This document shows, one piece after another, positions 59,230 to 64,000 of a stretch of DNA of 64,000 nt. Numbering within the stretch: the stretch's first letter is position 1; the number at the start of each line of letters is the position of its first letter. Source of the stretch: Macrocystis pyrifera. Taxonomy: Eukaryota; Sar; Phaeophyceae; Laminariales; Laminariaceae. The translations under genes and the position numbers were made by a program. The notes below the pieces were generated by a model. It ran no database searches. It was not told the origin of the DNA and was given only the letters and a program-made list of their open reading frames with translations. The DNA lies in assembly GCA_031763025.1 (NCBI GenBank), contig JASSKH010000026.1, positions 868,001-932,000 on the forward strand, written 5' to 3'.

Positions 59230-61185
59230 TTCCATCTGATATGATAAGATGAATAGACGAACGCACACGGACATGATACCTCAATATCTCAGTTTGCCGT
59301 TGCCGCGAGCCATCGCCGCCCACCGGTTGGGAAGTGGTAAGGGTCCCTCGCTGGACTTTTTTTTAGCAGTTTCGCAGTTCGGCTCCGCTTCCCATTGCAT
59401 TCCGGGGCAAATACGTATGGTATGGGTATGGGTCGGAGTTGATTCCGGCAAGAGCGATGGATCTACAGAGAAGATTGGCTGAGTTCCATCGCATTTGGTA
59501 CTATTAATAGCGATACTATTAATAGCGGGTGACAATAACTCCACCATGTTCAACCCCCCCCGTGTCTCCCTCTCTCCTCCCTCTCTTGTTTACTCGTTTC
59601 TTCGTTTGTCAAGTTTTCCGTTGTATGGGGTGGCGTTTTAGTGGGAAGTGCTTGTGCTTGATTTAGGATGTACTGCTGTTCAATTTACTGGTGCTCTCAG
59701 CCAGGACAAGTACTGGCAGTATGTTTATACTGGCGGTACGTATTATACTGGTAAGTAAATACTGCGCCAGTGTCCAGCCCATTTGTTTATACTGGCGGTA
59801 CGTATTATACTGGCAGTAAATACTGCGCCAGTACCCAGCCCTACCTTTTCGTCTGTTTGTCAATCATCCCTAAAGTCATGATAGCAAACAAGATAGCAAA
59901 CAATGTTTGCATGTTGCTTCTTGCTCGGAGCTCTCGGACGATGTGCCACGCACAAGTGGTGGTGGTAGTGATTGCCTAACTTGCCTCTTTCGGAACGGGG
60001 GGAAGGGTACATAGATGGCGGCTTATCATACCCCTACATGTTTGTATTGAATCGTAGCTTGCCCGCTTAGTGGCCTGGCCTGTCATGAATTTTTAAAGGA
60101 AACAGAACAGGAGCCGTCGACGTAAAGTAGGTGTAATGGTGACGGAACTCTACTGTAACTCCAAGGTTGTTTGTCCCGTCAACTGTGTGTAGTTCTAAAA
60201 GTGTTATTTAGGTATTTGTAGTGAGGTTTTAACTAGCGTGTTATGGTCAGCATCTGATGTCGCTTTTAGTTGCGAGCGAGCGATAGAACCCCTGAGATCG
60301 TGTTGTGTGGAATGCGCAGGGTGTGCTCAGTAGGGGAGGCGGAGAAATTGCAGGCACGTGAAAGGCTCTTCAGATTTGCACGCGAATTCAATACGGTCGT
60401 ATGCATGACAGGAGTTGTTGTAGACATGTTTGGCCTACACGGTACCAAATGGGATCAGGGTGCCAGGTGGGCCTCCGGCGGCTCCTGCAGAGGGCTGAGT
60501 TTGTTTCTGCACCACTTAAGTTTGAGCAGGGTGCCAAATGGGATGGGCCCACTGCGAGGTCAAAGTTCCGAATGGGAACAGGGTTCCAGGTGGTAAAAAA
60601 AAAAACGTGCCAATCTAAGAACCTTGCACGTACGTGCATTTTCTCCGCTGGTGGTTACGCAGGGTAAGTAGTTTCGCGTTATGGTAGGGGTCAATACCAA
60701 GAGTACTTGCTATCCCGCGGCTATGTGATCCAAAGTTTCACATTACGTAATATGGAGGCGGGTGTAGTATTGGGGGGATTTACCGGGGTACAGTATACCA
60801 GGTTTATATATTTATCGTATCAAACACACCTTTTGAGTATGTCATGTGGTGGCTGTCGTCGTTCACGTAGCGGCACCACGGTGGAGAGTGGTTAAACTGC
60901 TCGGAGTTTTTTTTCTTCCTTCCTTTTTTTTCCTTCCCCTTCATTGTCTTGGCCCTCGTTTTCTCTCTCCCTCCTATTGATAGTCGTAGCTTAGGTGCGG
61001 AGTCACAAAGCAGGCTCTTTTCCCTCCTCCCCAACACGGTTCGTGCCTTCATTTTTGTCACGAGAAGACTTCAGACCTTTCTTCCTTCCCTCGTCGACTC
61101 GTTCGTGTCGACTTGCGCCTGCCCCCGCTACGCGCTCTCAGCAGTTGATTTTTCCTTTTTTTTTTAAGTTTGAAAATGAAGAATT

Positions 61186-61224
61186 ATCTTGACGGTGGGA
61201 TTTGAACTCACGGAATCAACTCTA
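61186..61224 (-). other. tRNA-like 3' fragment cut by a MITE
   Basis: On the minus strand GTGAGTTCAAATCCCAC forms a good T-arm with a B-box (GTTCAAATCC), followed by CGTCAAG. The sequence that would carry the anticodon side is replaced by the TA-MITE starting at 61225. It could be a broken tRNA or a SINE remnant. Confidence 0.4.
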
Positions 61225-61330
61225 TTTCGGAGGACCATAGTAAACGGGACCAAATTTTGTCCGTAAAAATAGGAAAAATGTAGAGGTTTGTGTGTGTGCC
61301 GTAGGTGTTATTTACTATGGTCCTCCGTAA
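61225..61330. mobile_element. TA-targeting foldback MITE
   Basis: TTTCGGAGGACCATAGTAAA to ACTATGGTCCTCCGTAA, flanked by TA on both sides. Confidence 0.8.
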
Positions 61331-62101
61331 TAGCAGCATTCGAAGGTACCACTGATCCACCGGGGCGAACGGCTGTACCTGTGCCTGGCTATACCTGGTA
61401 CCTATTAATAGTACTGCTGTACTATTAATATATCATTGCCATCGTATGTCCCCTCTTCCACAACCCCGTTGTGGTTTTTGTTATGATATTGAGAACGAGA
61501 GCGTTGCCATTAGCCATTCGCCACAGGAGTTCTACCTGCTCGAGGCATTTTTGAGGGGAATGGACGAAAGCACGAAAACTAAACCTGTGCTGAGGGTTAC
61601 TGGCACTCTTTATACCAATTCAAAATGGGGTCCATCTACCGACCAATAGCAACCAATACGAGGTATGACCCGGTACTCTGGGTATCTTGGAGTGTTTACG
61701 CAAGCACGGGAATGCCTTACCTTTTTTGTCTGCGTGCAATACAGTCCGGTGAGCATCGAATGAGCAACAAAATACGAGACGCTCTCTCCTACCTGGTATA
61801 TTATATATCGTGAATCTCTTCCTTCACGGGCGATGTGTATGTTTCCTTTGGTTTCGATTTTGCCGTCGCGATGTACCGGTATGATGCCACTCGTCTGAAT
61901 CGATTTGCTTCTATCCCATTCCGCCCCTTCTGGTATGTTGAGAATATCATTCTGCTGTGCTCGTACAAGGTCGGGACTACCAGCTTCTTTTTTCTCACCC
62001 CCCTGGTTAATTCCAGATGGTAAAAATAGTGTAGTTATAGTTGCGTCTGTCGCTCTATCTTTTTCATTCGGACTCCCGGAATTTGAATTCTGAAGTTATT
62101 A

Positions 62102-62206
62102 TTACGGGGGTCCATAGTAAATAGGACCAACTATTGTCAGTAAAAATAGTTAAATATATAGGTTTTTATGTATATCATAGGTCCTATTAACTATGGACCC
62201 CCGCAA
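62102..62206. mobile_element. TA-targeting foldback MITE
   Basis: TTACGGGGGTCCATAGTAAA to ACTATGGACCCCCGCAA, flanked by TA on both sides, with the full TAAATATATAGGTTTTTATG centre. Confidence 0.85.
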
Positions 62207-62524
62207 TAATTACGGAACTTGTGAAGTTTTGAATTTCTGATCGTGTTTTTGCCCCATCGCCCACCGTGAGGCCTCAAACACGAACAGCGCATGTGGTGGG
62301 ATGCCGGTGAGCTCCTCGTGGATGCGTTGGCTGCCGCTTTGTGTTGTCGTTTAAACCGTGTGCTCCTGGGTGTTTGCACGGTATCTTTCTTACACGATCC
62401 CCCTCTCCCGCTCCATCTCCCTTTCCTTCTCCACCCCTTCCTCCTCCCTCCCCCCCATCTCAATGTCTGCGCCGCTCCTCTCCGCACTACGTTGGTCTCG
62501 TCACCTACCCAGTGATAGCTGCTC

Positions 62525-62691
62525 ATGAATGACGCATCGGGGTACGGAGGTGGTGCAGGGGGGTTTGGCGGAGGTTTCAGCATGCACGGCATGGGAGGAG
62601 GGGGCGGAAGAGCCGGCATGGGACCAGGAGGTGGAGGGGGGCGGCGGTCAGATGGTGGGTTATCAGAATGTCGCGGCTATAGCTGCTATGG
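62525..62691 (+). CDS. Gly-rich protein, first coding exon (tentative)
   Basis: A strong acceptor (CACCTACCCAG, ending 62512) is followed after 12 bases by an ATG. The frame gives MNDASGYGGGAGGFGGGFSM and more Gly/Met-rich residues. At the G6 run 62636-62641 one added G would turn an unlikely Arg/Ser/Cys tail into GQMVGYQNVAAIAAMG, ending at a donor-like GTATGA (62692). This is the same type of homopolymer break as in neighbouring genes. The frame upstream of the ATG holds stops, so the acceptor would join a 5' leader. The composition suggests a low-complexity RNA-associated protein, but I recognise no domain. Confidence 0.4.
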
Positions 62692-63691
62692 GTATGATTC
62701 GTTTTGAGTCACCATGCACTTGTCATGAGCACTAAGATTGTGATGAGGATTACGTATGTGCAATTACTTGTGGCTTGGGTACTATGAACGCTTGAAAGTA
62801 CAGGTGTGTTATACGTAGCGGCATGGTGTTTATATACACTGGAGTTTCAGATGTCATGGTTTGGATTTAAGAACTATGATGTTCTACGATAGCAAATATC
62901 GTGACATATTGGATACCGTGGTATTTGGTATTGGATCCATGATATCCTTCTGCGACCATTGGCTGGCATGGTTTACATAAGTTATCATGGTATTGGTACT
63001 GGAGCGCCATGCTATGTCACGCTGGTAAACTTCGTTAGATATTAGATATCAGTGCGTTTGATACCCCACGGCTACAAGAGAATACGGATGCAGCGTTTTC
63101 GGTTACCGTTGGTCGAGATCGGCGAGAAATGCCCACTGCCACCACGGGTAATCCCCCCGCGTGAAATCGCACCGCGTGCGGTGCAAACGTTTCGGAGAAA
63201 CCTCCATGTATCGGGGCTTCCAGCACGGCCAATGCTACGACATTGATGCCGCAGCGTCATGATAACGACACTGTAGAGTTGTAGAATCGTTGTAGGCGTT
63301 CAGTACCCCGGGCGCGCAGGAGAGAGAGGAAGCGTGTATATAATCGGGAGAGGGACCTGGCGTGCCTTGCGTGGACCGGCCCACTTCCGGCTATCTTTTT
63401 TCAATCTGCCCCCTGACCCGTCGCCACCCCTCCTTTCCTGCCTCCCACTTCCGTTGACACGAGGCGACCACTCCTCCGCCTGCCTCTCTCAACTCTTTCC
63501 CACCCTCGTCACCATGCCCTCCCTTCTCCACCTTCCCCGCCCCCCGAATCCCCCTCCCCTTCCCCCTTCCCGTCCAGCTCACACGCCAAAATCCACAACA
63601 TCCACAACATCCCCCCCCAACCCGCCCAAACCCGACCCAACCCAACCCGACCCAACGCTCGATCGTAAACCTTGCTCGATCGTCTCAATAG
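62692..63691 (+). other. Probable intron of the Gly-rich gene
   Basis: No coding signal seen. The left part is rich in ATGGT/TATGGTAT motifs, the right part (63395-63660) is C-rich with CCCAACCCGACCC runs and ends at a possible acceptor (CAATAG, ending 63691). The exact borders are uncertain. Confidence 0.35.
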
Positions 63692-64000
63692 CCGACGGCG
63701 TTCAGTACACTCGCGAGAGGTGGTGCGCCCGGAGCCCTCGGCATGCCGGGGGCAGGTGGAGGCGGTGGCGGTGGTGCGCACGGACAAGCCCTCGGCGGAA
63801 TCGGGGGCGGCGGCGGCGGTGCTGGTGCTGGTGCTGTGGTGCTGGCAGCGCAGCAGGAGGAGGCGGTGTCAACGGGGGGGGCGGGGGAGGCGCCCCGCGA
63901 GAAGGGGGTGGCGTCGGAGCGGGCGGTGGGGGCGGCGGCATGTACATGCAGCAGCAACAACAGCAACAGCAACAACAACAGCAGCAGCAGCAACAACAAC
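63692..64000 (+). CDS. Gly-rich and poly-Gln exon, runs off the window
   Basis: The frame gives STLARGGAPGALGMPGAGGG and continues Gly-rich to about 63834. There the Gly-rich reading moves to another frame, consistent with one missing base. It then reads GGGGVNGGGGGGAPREGG and MYMQQQQ, with CAG/CAA codons to the window end (63946 on, about 18 Gln). The mixture of CAG and CAA argues for selection on the Gln run rather than a pure repeat. It is probably the continuation of the gene starting at 62525. Truncated; function unknown. Confidence 0.4.

Larger units (their letters stand above)
54121..62524. other. Repeat-rich spacer, no supportable gene
   Basis: Contains a degenerate AAGGCTA minisatellite (54530-55100), hairpin MITEs (57853-57935, 57977-58079), TA-MITEs (58720, 59122, 61225, 62102), a tRNA-like 3' fragment (61186-61224) and many TACCWGGTA motifs. 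Frames of 90-156 codons near 55.6-56.7 kb and 60.3 kb have no recognisable family or splice pattern. A leader exon for SmB and for the Gly-rich gene may lie within it. Confidence 0.5.

Noticed and set aside
59455-59480. ACAGAGAAGATTGGC resembles the U6 snRNA core ACAGAGAAGATTAGC
   Set aside because: The flanks do not match: there is no AACGAT upstream and no ATGGCCCC downstream, and no terminal T run. A short chance match.
60270-60667. 108-codon plus-strand frame with repeated CCAAATGGGA/GGGTGCCA motifs
   Set aside because: The second half is a short internal repeat (GGGTGCCARRTGG units) and the first half has no known domain; not enough to call a gene.
63685-63999. Leu- and Pro-rich minus-strand frames at the right end
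   Set aside because: They are the complements of the poly-Gln and Gly codons; the plus-strand reading with mixed CAG/CAA codons is more protein-like.

Overview
The window is nuclear DNA from a eukaryote with large introns. It is most likely a photosynthetic stramenopile, with a brown alga as the best guess. Direct evidence: conserved proteins are split over many short exons (about 50-420 nt) with GT-AG borders and introns of 0.2-7.5 kb. A chloroplast-type ATP/ADP translocase starts with a signal peptide followed by an Ala-Phe transition, as in stramenopile plastid pre-proteins. There are no operons, bacterial signals or CRISPR arrays. The species assignment is inference.

Layout. (1) 0.7-2.7 kb (+): ankyrin-repeat protein gene with one frame break in an A10 run. 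(2) 2.7-7.3 kb: no recognisable gene. (3) 7.3-19.1 kb (-): ten recognised exons of the mitochondrial 2-oxoglutarate dehydrogenase E2 subunit (dihydrolipoyl succinyltransferase, DLST). (4) 19.4-24.6 kb: gene-poor spacer between two divergently transcribed genes. (5) 24.6-47.5 kb (+): eleven exons of a plastid-type nucleotide transporter (NTT); its introns hold a 3.1-kb TIR transposon with a 9-bp target duplication and three and a half copies of a 1.15-kb repeat. (6) 47.5-51.9 kb: repeats between convergent genes. (7) 51.9-54.1 kb (-): three-exon gene for spliceosomal Sm protein B (SNRPB). (8) 54.1-62.5 kb: repeats, no gene I can support. (9) 62.5-64.0 kb (+): the start of a Gly-rich, poly-Gln protein gene that runs off the window.

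The genes are unrelated housekeeping functions (TCA cycle, plastid adenylate exchange, splicing) and do not form a cluster. The most notable content is the repeat landscape: a Mutator-like element with tandem subterminal repeats; a TA-targeting foldback MITE family of about 14 copies, one with a recoverable empty site; a second hairpin MITE family; a poly-C-tailed dispersed family; and a near-palindromic 9-mer (TACCWGGTA) found about 22 times. Short pieces of exon edges, including splice sites, are also duplicated into adjoining introns at four places in all three large genes.

Several conserved exons are broken only at homopolymer runs, which points to assembly indels rather than real loss of function.
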